Origin: Berberis thunbergii
Taxonomy: Eukaryota; Streptophyta; Magnoliopsida; Ranunculales; Berberidaceae
Direction of reading: 5' to 3'
Assembly: GCA_003290165.1 (NCBI GenBank)
Contig: QNQO01000504.1
Coordinates: 434,001 to 498,000 of the forward strand
Length of the DNA stretch: 64,000 nt
Below, one piece after another: positions 36,771 to 46,019 of the stretch. Under the pieces are notes generated by a model. It ran no database searches. It saw nothing but the letters and a program-made list of their open reading frames with translations, and was not told the origin of the DNA. Position numbers and translations under genes: made by a program. The stretch's first letter is position 1, and the number at the start of each line of letters is the position of its first letter.

Positions 36771-36817
36771 CGTCTATGTATTTTTATTTTCATATCCCAT
36801 AGTTGTAGCGGGAGCTT

Positions 36818-36829
36818 GCTCTGATACCA
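36818..36829 (-). other. Copia primer-binding site, tRNA-iMet
   Basis: TGGTATCAGAGC on the minus strand, immediately after the LTR end, in front of the gag fragment. Confidence 0.9.
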
Positions 36830-37111
36830 TGTAAAAATATGGAGCGTAATGAAGATGAAGAGAAAGAACTGTGTTTCAAAATTTATATATTGTTCTTCAT
36901 ATCTTACAGAGCTTATATAGACAAGTACAAATTAATGCTAAAACAACTTACCATAAACAAACAGCTAATAAGAAGAAAATTGTGGAGTGAGAAATAAATA
37001 GGAGACAATGAGGAATAAATGAGTGGTAGCTTTCGGTGCATTGAGAGAGTGAAAACTCAATAGTCAAAAGGTGGGGCTAAAGTTTGTTTAGCTTTAATAC
37101 CAATCCCAACA
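36830..37111 (-). repeat. 5' LTR of the copia element
   Basis: 282 bp; on the minus strand it begins TGTTGGGATTGG and ends TTTTTACA against the primer site. The 3' partner survives only as 30774-30848. Confidence 0.85.
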
Positions 37112-37394
37112 TTATTGTTCGGAAGTTTGCATTTCAGTAATTGGAACCAATAAATTAGTCAACCTAGACTTCGCTCTTTTGCTATCAAAGGTGAGTTGTT
37201 TCGTTACAAAAGTTAAATTTTGCTTCCTTGGCTAGATTCAAATCATCAATGGCACCGGGGACTCTCTGCTTTTGCAAAGGGGGTTATGCATTCTGTGAAT
37301 TCTGAGAAATGGGAATCTATCTTTGCATATGTAGCTGAAAAAGAATTGAGATGAAAAACAAAGTAGCAAAGTTTCCATTATGTTTGGCATTCAC

Positions 37395-37785
37395 TTCAAT
37401 GGCAGCGGAACGTGCAAGGGTAAAGCACATCCTCGCACAAGCCACTATGTTTGGGTAAAAATCAGACTCTGTTTTAATTTTTTGTTTGAGCCAAAATTTT
37501 AAAATTTTGTAATTTTAATGGTTAAAATACACTCTTAATAAATAAAATCTAGTGTCAAATCACATTTTGGACAAGAAATATGAATGCTTGAAGACAATGT
37601 CAAATAATTATTTTGACAATAGATTTTATCTCTTATGAGTGTGCGTAAACCATTGAAATTACAAAAACTTAAAATTTGGCTCAAACAAATTTTTTTTTTT
37701 TAAAATGGATAGAGTCTGGATTTTACCCAAACGCAACGGCTCCTGCAAGGACGTGTCTTAGCCTCACAGTTTCCGCTGCGTCATA
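37395..37785. mobile_element. Foldback (MITE-like) element
   Basis: Left arm CAGCGGAACGTGCAAGG...GTTTGGGTAAAAATC...TTTGAGCCAAAATTTTAA pairs with the inverted right arm from about 37600 to 37785, leaving a small centre. Arms exceed 150 bp. A target duplication was not found, so the superfamily is open. Confidence 0.7.
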
Positions 37786-38573
37786 AGTCGCTGCAATTTT
37801 GTTTATTTTATTCGCATTTTAGTCTACAAATATGAGTGTGTATCTCACATGAGCCAATGCGTTTGAGTACGAACTCTTACAACTCAGTTATGTTTCAGAG
37901 CACTTACAAGGGTTTTTTTTTTTTTTTTTCAAATCTTCGAGAGGTCTTAGACATGGAGACCCCCTTTCCCCTTTTATTTATTTATTTATTCTTACAGCTG
38001 AAGTCTTAAGCGGGAATTAAAAGAAAAAAATTTATTTTTTGAATTTGAAGAGAAAAATAAAATATTTTGCGAAGCGAATCTGCAAATGGAGGTGTTTTTG
38101 TTGTGTTTTTATATACTATGCATGCAAATGTTAGAAACAATGAAAATGCAATTGCAAATACCTACAAAAGGCTTTGACATATAGTCTAAAGATAAGGCTA
38201 ATATAAGGATAATTCACAGAAAACTTAGTTTACTAAATCTTTTTTATAAAAGTTTAGATGCTAAAAATGCATAGCAAAACATATTCATATATACAATCAT
38301 ATGTGTCTATCCTTTCATATAAGTACTAGTAAAGATAATATAGTTATTTACATTTGAAAATATAGAATAACATCAATGTGAAATAAACAAAATATTTTAT
38401 TTCATGTTCATCCCTTCCCATCCCGAACCTTTGAGATGGGACGAGGTCGGGATGAAATCTATCTCGTCTCGATCTCGAACAAGCGGGATGGAAAATGGAT
38501 GAGGTCCATCTCATCCCGTGCCCACCCCTACCTTTTATAACAGTGAAATAGTATAGTGATGGAAAAGGAGAGA
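37786..38573. other. Intergenic, with one hAT-like terminus
   Basis: No gene. 38404-38529 is rich in CATCCC/GGGATG and CGAGAT motifs and ends CCCGTGCCCACCCCTA, which inverted is a typical hAT terminus; the second end was not found. Related to 4258-4985. Confidence 0.4.
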
Positions 38574-39002
38574 TCAACGATGGTATTGGCAGGTGCAAAC
38601 TTGGGGAGACCAAGCTTTGTATCATGTTCACAATACCCTATGCCAGTGGAATTTTGTCTTGGTACACTGATACCTGCAAGCGTCTTCACTTGTGCAAGGT
38701 CCCAAGTTATAGTAACATTCATTTGCATTCACTATACTTAAATAAAAATATTTAAGTTTAGATTCAATTACATTTTGAGACTCAAGACCTCTAAAACATT
38801 TTACAACCCTCTAAATTTTGAAAGTCAAATTTGATAACTTTTCGTTTTAACTTTGATCAAATTCCTTAGTTGTCATATCATAAAAAATCATTTGCAGAGA
38901 AGAAAATAATTAGAATAGAAATGATGCTTAAGAGTCTAGAAAAAAAATACGCGAGAATAAGACGAGAACTGTGAAGAAAAATGTGGGAAGAAGCTTCACC
39001 AC
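38574..39002 (-). pseudogene. Third defensin-like gene, dead
   Basis: Exon 2 (38731-38574) keeps the acceptor GTATAG, the NANE-C start and the C-x6-C-x5-C-x3-C block, but has two frameshifts (about 38665 and 38595) and the last cysteine is replaced by Arg. The signal-peptide exon is recognisable (KLLPTFFFTVLVLF, from about 38996) but its ATG is GTG (39002-39000) and the splice donor GT is lost. Both closest paralogues are on the same strand at 12406 and 6993. Its predicted TATA box has been hit by a MULE (see 39054-39062). Confidence 0.8.
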
Positions 39003-39053
39003 TTGTTGCAAATTGTTGTTTTGAAGTTTGGAGCTTTAAATTACTCTTTGTGA

Positions 39054-39062
39054 TTTTATATA
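39054..39062. repeat. 9-bp target duplication of the MULE, left
   Basis: TTTTATATA here and again at 57000-57008. On the minus strand it reads TATATAAAA, a consensus TATA box placed about 55 bases before the former start codon of the defensin-like pseudogene. Confidence 0.85.
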
Positions 39063-39699
39063 GGGGTTTTTAACTTACGCACCAAAATAAATAGCTTATT
39101 CATGATTCATCCCTAAAAGATATCATACTTACGATGCCCCAAGACTAGCGGTCCACAATCATTAACTGTTATTTTTCAAATAGGCAAAGTTTTGATAACT
39201 AAATGCCCCTAAATGATTGAATGACCGAGATTAAAATATTGGCCTCGAAAACTGATATATGCTATCTCGAGATAAATCAGTGGTTCAAAATGTTAAGAAA
39301 AATTAAAAATGAGTATCTTGAGACACATCTAATGATTATAAAAAGCCTTTATCAAATAACAGTTATTAGAAAAAAATTCATCTTCTTCCTCCCCTCCCCC
39401 TTCTTCCCCCCACTTTTCTCTAGTTTGTGGCCCCGCCAGCCGCCCTCCTCCCTTTCCTCTTCCCCCTCTTCTCTGTTTCAAACCATTGGCCGCCCTCAAC
39501 CCCTTATTCATCCTTCCCCTCTAGTTCACAATGTGTTGCCCCCTTCTTTTTCCCTCTCCCTTTCTATTTTCCCTTCAACCTACCTCCCCCTTTCTATGTT
39601 TCCCCTTATTTGGTCCATGGATCAAATAAATGCTCAATACCCAAGTAAGCTTACATACAACCGATTTCTATTTGTACACATAGGCCAAATGATTCCAAT

Positions 39700-40090
39700 A
39701 TAATGCACCAAGAGGCGAGTATAAGTGTGGTTGATTCACATATATTTTGTTATTGTTCTTTTCATTGAACTCTATGCCAGAGTTCCCCTTCCTCATCTCA
39801 CCATAAGTTGAACCATCTTCCTTGTCACCAATTTTCATTTTATTATATTTCTCAACTTGTAACTGCTCTCTCGGCAATGGTGCATATTTACTATTCCTTT
39901 GGAACCTACCAACAACATTTGCTCCATTAGTTTTAGATGATGCAAAACAAGAAACTGGTTTATGCTTCTCAAGACCTGTCTCACATTTAGAATTGGATGT
40001 GGATTCATCATTTGAAGAATCAATATGACCATCTCTCCTCTGAAATTCTTACCAGTGCTGAAGCTTTTGAACCTTACCCATCATAGAGGT
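39700..40090 (-). pseudogene. Unrecognised coding-like sequence inside the MULE
   Basis: The central loop of the MULE, read on the minus strand, gives a stop-free hydrophilic stretch (about 40040-39700) with a Ser/Asn-rich start, a PLPREQLQVEKYNKMK segment and an Asp/Glu-rich end. Composition is protein-like and unlike the arms. It may be a captured host gene fragment (Pack-MULE) or part of an old MULE protein; I do not recognise it. Confidence 0.4.
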
Positions 40091-40527
40091 TCAATTAGCC
40101 AGGATCGCTTGCGACAGTCCGACAACCAAATTATGTACTCAACCCAAGGAGTTTTTAACCAAAGATAACTACTACAAATCATTGGTGGTTCTTGTGGTTG
40201 CTTCAAACAAGACTGAACTACTTCTAATCTAGTTTCCATGAGAAATTTAAACTAGATATTGCAATACGCTCACTTCATTCATAATTCTTGATCCGTTAAT
40301 CAAACAAGGGGAAACAAATAAGGGGAAACAAATAAGGGGAGGTAGGAAGAAAGGGAGCGACGGGTTGCGAACTAGAGATAGGGAGAGGGAGGAAGAAATG
40401 GGTGGCTAGTTGCAAACCAGAGATCAGGGGTGAGGATAGTCGACAGTTACGAAACAAAGATGGGGGGGAGGAAGAAGATCAAGTTTTTTTTTTAATAACT
40501 GTTATTTGATGAAATTTTTTTTATAGC

Positions 40528-41215
40528 TGATGATATATAAAACGGTCACACCCTTGAGCTGTACACGTGTCATGATGATCTCAAGGAACCACGGGTTCAA
40601 GCAACAACCCAATAACGGATCCAGCCCGAGTGGTTCTCAGCCCGATCAACATCAACCCACTAGGCGAGCCTGGACTCTCATAGCACGCTAGGCCCACACG
40701 TCTCACAACTATCCACGATACTCTTAAGCCCTTTTCAGGCAAGTATCTCGAGGATATGCTTTGGATGGGCAACCACAGTTGCTCCTTGCTTCCAACTAGT
40801 AAGCAAACACCAGGGTATCTTCCACACAGGGAAACTTTCCTCCACGGAATGCTCTCGGATTGGGACCTATCTCCCGTGTATCTAGGAGTACAGAGCTAAC
40901 ATGGAACTTCCCTTCTACAGCACGACTTCTAATTAGAGAGGGTTCCCCATGAAGATCTCCTCCCTAATCTACGCTTATGATGGCCTAGTTAATCCAGGAC
41001 TCCTTGCACTATAAATAAGACACGAGCTTGGTAAGCTAGGGTACACTACAAATTCCCTGTTACGACATTACACCTTCCTTAGAGCCTTGTCTTACCTTAG
41101 CATCGGAGTGCCATCGGCCACCCAACAGTGGTCTGTGGCTCACGTGTGCTACTTGTGCATGTCAAACAGGTTAGCGGGAACAAGTTAGAGTAGGGAACAA
41201 AAAATGACTGCATTA
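40528..41215 (+). repeat. 5' LTR of the Tat-like element
   Basis: Starts TGATGATATATAAAACGG and ends GACTGCATTA. Aligns end to end with 56032-56719, sharing blocks such as AAGCCCTTTTCAGGCAAGTA and TGCACTATAAATAAGA. Confidence 0.92.
41010..41017 (+). promoter_or_regulatory. TATA box in the Tat-like LTR
   Basis: TATAAATA, conserved in the other LTR at 56514-56521, about 200 bases before the LTR end as expected for U3/R. Confidence 0.65.
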
Positions 41216-41218
41216 GTT

Positions 41219-41236
41219 TGGCGCCGTACGAGGGGA
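41219..41236 (+). other. Primer-binding site, tRNA-Asp type
   Basis: TGGCGCCGTACGAGGGGA closely follows the complement of the 3' end of plant tRNA-Asp, used by several plant gypsy lineages. Three bases separate it from the LTR. Confidence 0.75.
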
Positions 41237-41289
41237 CGACATAGTTCTTAACTTTACACTAAGTGTCGTATCCTACCAAATCCAGAGGG

Positions 41290-42150
41290 ATGGTGACCAC
41301 TAGGTCACGCAACAATGAATCGGGGGACACGTCCAATGCTCCGGCTGTCCCTATACCAGTTCCTGCCATGCACGGGCAGCCTACTCACTCCCCTACACCA
41401 ACGACAGTAATGACACACCCTAAAATCGAGGTGTTGGCATCCCAAGTACAACATGTTATCAAGGCGGTGAAGAAAATCATAAGGCAAAATCCACCCGTTG
41501 TTGATAGAGACCAAGAACAGTACGGACCTCCACCTCCAGTGGACGATAGGGAGCAAGCGCAGGAGAGTCAGACACCCGCCAGTTCATACCGGATAATGAA
41601 AGATGCCCTCTCAAGGAAGTTCACTCCCGCAAAGTTAGATTCCTACGATGGGACCACCGATCCCTTTGATCATCTACGCCACTACCAGCACATGATGGCT
41701 CTCAAGGAAGGATTTAAATTCGTCATGTGCAGAACCTTTCCTACCAGTATCAAAGGCCCCGCATTGACGTGGTTCCATAGCCTTCCGCCGAAGTCAATTG
41801 ATTTTTTCAAAACACTAATGAAGGAATTCTTGACATGTTTCGTCGAAAGCGAGCGTTTTAGAAAAGGCCCGCACTACATACTCTATCTAAGGCAGAGGTC
41901 CGTCAAGACGCTCCGAGAGTATGTCACATGCTTCAACTACGAGCTGACCCTCATCGATGGGTGCATCGACAATACAGCTATGACGACATTCACTGCAGGC
42001 CTCAAAAAGGGAAAACTCTTTGAGGACCTCACCTTAGAGCCACCTCTTGACATGGTGGAGCTCCTCAAGAGCGTTCAGATACACATCACCTTGGAGGAGT
42101 CACAGATCGCTAAAAGGGAATCCGAAGGCGACTTGAAGCCCTTCGAATGA
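41290..42150 (+). CDS. gag: Ty3/gypsy Gag of the Tat-like element
   Basis: 286 residues from ATG at 41290 (MVTTRSRNNE, a common start of plant gypsy Gag) to TGA. The frame is open slightly further upstream, but without an ATG. The middle has the Retrotrans_gag signature: a KLDSYDGTTDPFDHL start, a W-F motif after a GPALT stretch, and a FEDL segment at the end. It is shorter than full Gag proteins and lacks a zinc knuckle before the stop. A further short open stretch (42172-42396) may be its decayed tail. Forms virus-like particles in active relatives; here the element lacks pol, so movement would need help. Confidence 0.85.
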   Translation: MVTTRSRNNESGDTSNAPAVPIPVPAMHGQPTHSPTPTTVMTHPKIEVLASQVQHVIKAVKKIIRQNPPVVDRDQEQYGPPPPVDDREQAQESQTPASSYRIMKDALSRKFTPAKLDSYDGTTDPFDHLRHYQHMMALKEGFKFVMCRTFPTSIKGPALTWFHSLPPKSIDFFKTLMKEFLTCFVESERFRKGPHYILYLRQRSVKTLREYVTCFNYELTLIDGCIDNTAMTTFTAGLKKGKLFEDLTLEPPLDMVELLKSVQIHITLEESQIAKRESEGDLKPFE

Positions 42151-43339
42151 ACCATACATGGAGACCGACCTATGGCACGAGTCTGCCACTATGCTGCACT
42201 GAAAAAGATAGAGTGCTCCCAGATTCATCTACATCATGTTGAGCAGCCTGAACCAATGCAAGGCAAAAAGACGATAAAGACGTCATTTTTAAGCGGTACA
42301 GGAGCAATCAGCTCTTTCGCCCAGCGAGTTGTAAAGGCAATGGCAAACAAAAACACATCACCGAACATTTTGTCGGCGCGGAGATCCGCTTCTTAGCAAG
42401 GTTTACTCTTCAGTGACCTATGTAATGCCTCGAAAGTCCGCTAAGATCCACGAGAGCAACCTGAATTCACTTCAAGGCCAGGATCAAATTCTCTCCATCA
42501 ACAGTTAGTTTGTTTTAAGTTGTTTGTTTCCCTTTCCATAGTCAATATTGAGTTTTAGTTCTTTAAAAGCTTATGAGATTCGCAATCATTTACGAAATAA
42601 ATGAAGAATTACGAAAAACATACTCTATTGATTATCGGAAAGATGTAACAACAAATACCTTGAGGCAAATACAAAAGGCTACATATCACGAATGCCCTGA
42701 GGTAGATACAAAAAGGCTACATATTGCAAGCACCCTGAGGCGGATACAAAGACTAAGCACTATACATGTCTGAATACAGTGTGAACTAAAGTAAAAGACT
42801 CGCTTAGACAATTCTGCTATGGACAGCATCCGCCGAAGACTTGCAAACCCTCCAATGCGAGCAATCTGCAAGTGACAACAAAGGTAAGAGAATGGGAGAG
42901 CTCGACCCCTTCCGAAGACAACAATGAACTGTGATAGGAGATTGAAAGGACTGAGCAGTCAGATTGCTCCGTCACATCACTCTGAGGATACACTCTCCTT
43001 ACAACGTTGTAGACCTTGCAATGGGCTACTGATTTCCTCAAGAGACATCGCATGTCGACTAACACTTCGATCAGGTGACGACACATAACAACAACTATCC
43101 CTATGCCTGATCACGCAAATGTCAGAACATTCAGAGACTCTAGAGACGTAGAATCAACTTCAGCCTTTGAAAAACCCAAAGCTTTTTCCTCAGCCTTTGG
43201 AAAACCCAAAACATCTTCTTCAAACAAGAACATTACAGAAGATAAGTGCTATGAAAAATATTTCCTACAACGATTGAAAAAAAACCATTATATAGACATG
43301 ATGGTTCACCAAGCAGGCATTCAAGCATTGGAATACACT
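42151..43339. other. Internal region of the Tat-like element
   Basis: Between gag and the tandem array there is no intact frame. Short partial repeats occur (e.g. AAAACCCAAAxCxTxTTCxTC twice at 43160-43215; AGGCxxATACAAA three times at 42660-42750). No pol domains were found. Confidence 0.5.
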
Positions 43340-43574
43340 AACTCGCCAATGGATCATTGCTCTAAATGCAGACGATGATCGCCAAATTAGCCAGGTAAGC
43401 TTATTCAGTTCTTCATTGATGATGACGGCTTCTGGTGCCCAAAGCGTAATACGCTACGCATGGGTCACGATGGCTGAGGAAGTGGGAGTCTAGTCAACAC
43501 TTGTCCGCTGATGATGACGACTCGCCAAGGGATCATTGTTCTGAATGAAGACGATGATCACTACACCAAAAATG

Positions 43575-43895
43575 GCCATTAGCAACAGTTTTAAACCGTG
43601 GGGGTAACCCATTGGCACGGCTTAGAACCGTGGGCTATAGGGGCGTCGCTAAATCCTCAGTAACGGCTAAAAACCATGAAAAAATATATGTTAGCCACGG
43701 TTGTAAGCCGTGGCCATGAATAGCCACAGCTTAAAACCGTGGCAAGTCCTAGCCATGGTTATAAGCCGTTGCAAAGGTTTTAGCCACGGTTTTAAGCCGT
43801 GGCAAGTCCTAGCCACGGTTATAAGCCGGGGCAAGTCATGGCCACGGCTCTGAGCCGTTGCAATAGTTAGCCACGGTTTTAAGCCGTGGCAAATT
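43575..43895. repeat. CACTA left subterminal repeats
   Basis: About ten variants of GCCACGGTTxTAAGCCGTGGC in 320 bp. Each is itself a palindrome with 7-bp arms. In En/Spm-type elements such repeats bind the TNPA protein. Confidence 0.85.
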
Positions 43896-44114
43896 TTTTT
43901 TTTTTTGCTATCAAATGATTTTTTATTACATCTTATAAGTTTTATTTCTATAAAATAAAAATTTAAATGTGCCAAACTTAAACGAATATAGGCAAAGTAA
44001 TGTAATTAATAAGATTATACAATTACATCAAATGTGCCAAACTTTGTTTCATGTTGTGCACGTTTTGTCATTTGTCAGTTGACCAGATTATACAATTACA
44101 TCAAATGGTCAAAG

Positions 44115-44655
44115 AATATGCAATACATTTATTCTCATGGACTTGCCCGAAGAGAAAGCTTGAAAGCACCCATGCAGTTGAATGCAATAGCAAGATCATG
44201 ATAGCACACACCGCAGTTTGAATATGCTCCACACCTAAAAGGCGTTCATTCTTTTTTAATGCTTCTTGCAAGTAACGAAATGCAATATTCATCTTTCCAA
44301 TATCCTGATACATCATTGCAACATTAATGAATGTTGCAGCTACATCAGGGTGATTAGGCCCACAAGACAATCCTAATAGACGCATTGTTCGAGACATGAC
44401 GTAGAGCGAGCTCCGGTTGATTGAGGCCATGGTAAAAAAGGGCCATATTACCATAGCTGCACGACATTAACGCAGTTCAATTGGGTAATTATATCCATGA
44501 TAAATTTCTCAAAAACAATCCAAACAAGTTCATACCTGTGTGCAGTATCAGGATGGTCCAAACCAAGGCACCTTTCATTAATGATAAGCTCCTTATGTTG
44601 ATGTGTTATATCTCCACCCATGTCACCCACATGATATAAAACCATCGCAAGGTAC
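44115..44655 (-). pseudogene. Captured fragment of FRIENDLY/CLU (FMT/REC-type) TPR gene
   Basis: Two exons with good splice sites: 44655-44536 (YLAMVLYH, KELIINERCLGLDHPDTAH) and 44456 to about 44120 (YGNMALFYHGLNQ, HPDVAATFINVAMMYQDIGK, LQEALKKNERLLG, EHIQTAVC). These are the tetratricopeptide repeats of the plant clustered-mitochondria proteins that control mitochondrial distribution or chloroplast coverage. A one-base loss near 44390 shifts the frame after ALRHVS, and the C-terminal part is garbled, so it is not functional. Introns are retained, so capture was from genomic DNA. Confidence 0.85.
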
Positions 44656-45111
44656 CTGAAAATTGCAAATTTTGTTTGTCAAAATGAATAACACAACCTT
44701 TTATTGGGAAGCTATTGTCAGTAAACTCGTTCAAGTTATAACTTAGAAGTGTCATAAAACCTTATCAGAAAAAATACATGGCTATTTAAGAACTAACATA
44801 CATTCTTCTTTAAGTTGTTATAAGTCACTACTAAAGAAACACAAAACATGGATGTCCGCATAATTCTGCAATCAATAAATAGAGAACTTTCAAACCATGA
44901 CCTCCTGAGCATTATACATGTAATTCAGTGCTAGGAAAAAAAGCTATCATCTTGCAAAATTGTCAGGTTCCACAAACTTCAGGCTTGCTTGGCCTTTTCT
45001 CAACTGACATCCAATCCAAAACTTAGGATGGGTCTGTCTTACAGGAGTAGTTTCCTTGGGAATATTAACACGAACTAAAGACTCTAAGACACAGTGACAA
45101 AGACAATCATC

Positions 45112-45463
45112 TTACCTGTTGCTGGAGTGAAAGGGTGACATCTGGGCAAACTGCCTGGACTGCTTGCGCATGAGGTGGTTGTGAGCTATATATTTATTCT
45201 GCAAGACGAACAGCTCCAGCAAGAAGCTTTGATCCAAAAGGAAAATCAAGGTGTGGATGTACTCCGGTAAGATCCAAGAAGAGCCTTTGGAAATTCCCAT
45301 GTTGGGCAGTACAAGTAACTGACGCAAATAAATCAGTAAGAAAAACAGATTTGTCCCCTGGGCCACAATACTTGATGCCACTAAGGCATTCATCTTCCCT
45401 TTGAGCTCTAACCAAAACTTCTCCAATAGCTGCAGTTGCCACAACCCCTTTAGCATACAACAA
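45112..45463 (-). pseudogene. Captured coding fragment, unrecognised
   Basis: A well-formed minus-strand frame (45463-45197) with the stretches GVVATAAIGEVLVRAQRED, CGPGDKSVFLTDLF and LFLDLTGVHPHLDFPFGSKL has protein-like composition and looks like a real exon. I cannot place it. It lies between the FMT-like and ETO1-like fragments in the same orientation. Confidence 0.55.
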
Positions 45464-45715
45464 AAGTTTCTAAAGTAGTAAAGTGAGAAGAAAAGTTGTA
45501 AAGATCATAAGAAAATGGAGTACATGTTATTCTATGCAGAGTTTGTGATGACTAGGTATTGCTTTGGGTGTTTTCAAGCATAAGGGAAGAGGAAGACATT
45601 GTGTCTTTATGCCATGATTTGGGGTACTTGGCTAGAAATAAACAATCAAATAATCAGGTTTTGGTAACTGCAAGTTGTGTAGAACACAGTAAAAATGAAG
45701 AACCATTGAGCTTAC

Positions 45716-45960
45716 CTGCCGCTCTGTATCTGTAAGGGTAAGACCATCAGAAGGACATCTAAGAGCTTGCTCTAAAATTTGGGCGACGCAAGTTGAAGAC
45801 ACAGAGTCCAGGTTTGTGTCTGCTACATATGCTTTGAGAAAAAATGCTTCAAATGATCTCTGAATGGAGATAGACTCCTCGGCCTTAGCCAATGCCTCTT
45901 CACGGTGACCAGTGTCATACAAAATCCATCCTTCGTGGACAAGCCTTTCATGCTCAGACC
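45716..45960 (-). pseudogene. Captured exon of an ETO1-like (EOL) gene
   Basis: After a CTCTAG acceptor the exon reads SEHERLVHEGWILYDTGH, then EEALAKAEESISIQRSFEAF and EQALRCPSDGL, and ends at a CAG|GTAAGC donor. This is the TPR region of ETHYLENE OVERPRODUCER 1-like proteins, BTB/TPR adaptors that target ACC synthase for ubiquitination. Only this exon is visible; the residues after PSDGL differ from the family. Confidence 0.8.
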
Positions 45961-46019
45961 TAGAGTGATTTCAAGCCAATTGCAAACTGCGCATCGTAGC
46001 CTTTTGACAATTCAACCTA

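Noticed and set aside
39221..39703. 160-codon plus-strand frame
   Set aside because: It runs through the MULE arm and its pyrimidine-rich block; Pro/Ser-rich translation is a composition effect.
41305..41556. Minus-strand frame opposite gag
   Set aside because: Shadow of the gag frame on the plus strand.
43575..43895. CRISPR-like array of short palindromic repeats
   Set aside because: Repeats are variable, unevenly spaced and lie at the end of a CACTA element; they are transposase-binding subterminal repeats in a eukaryote.
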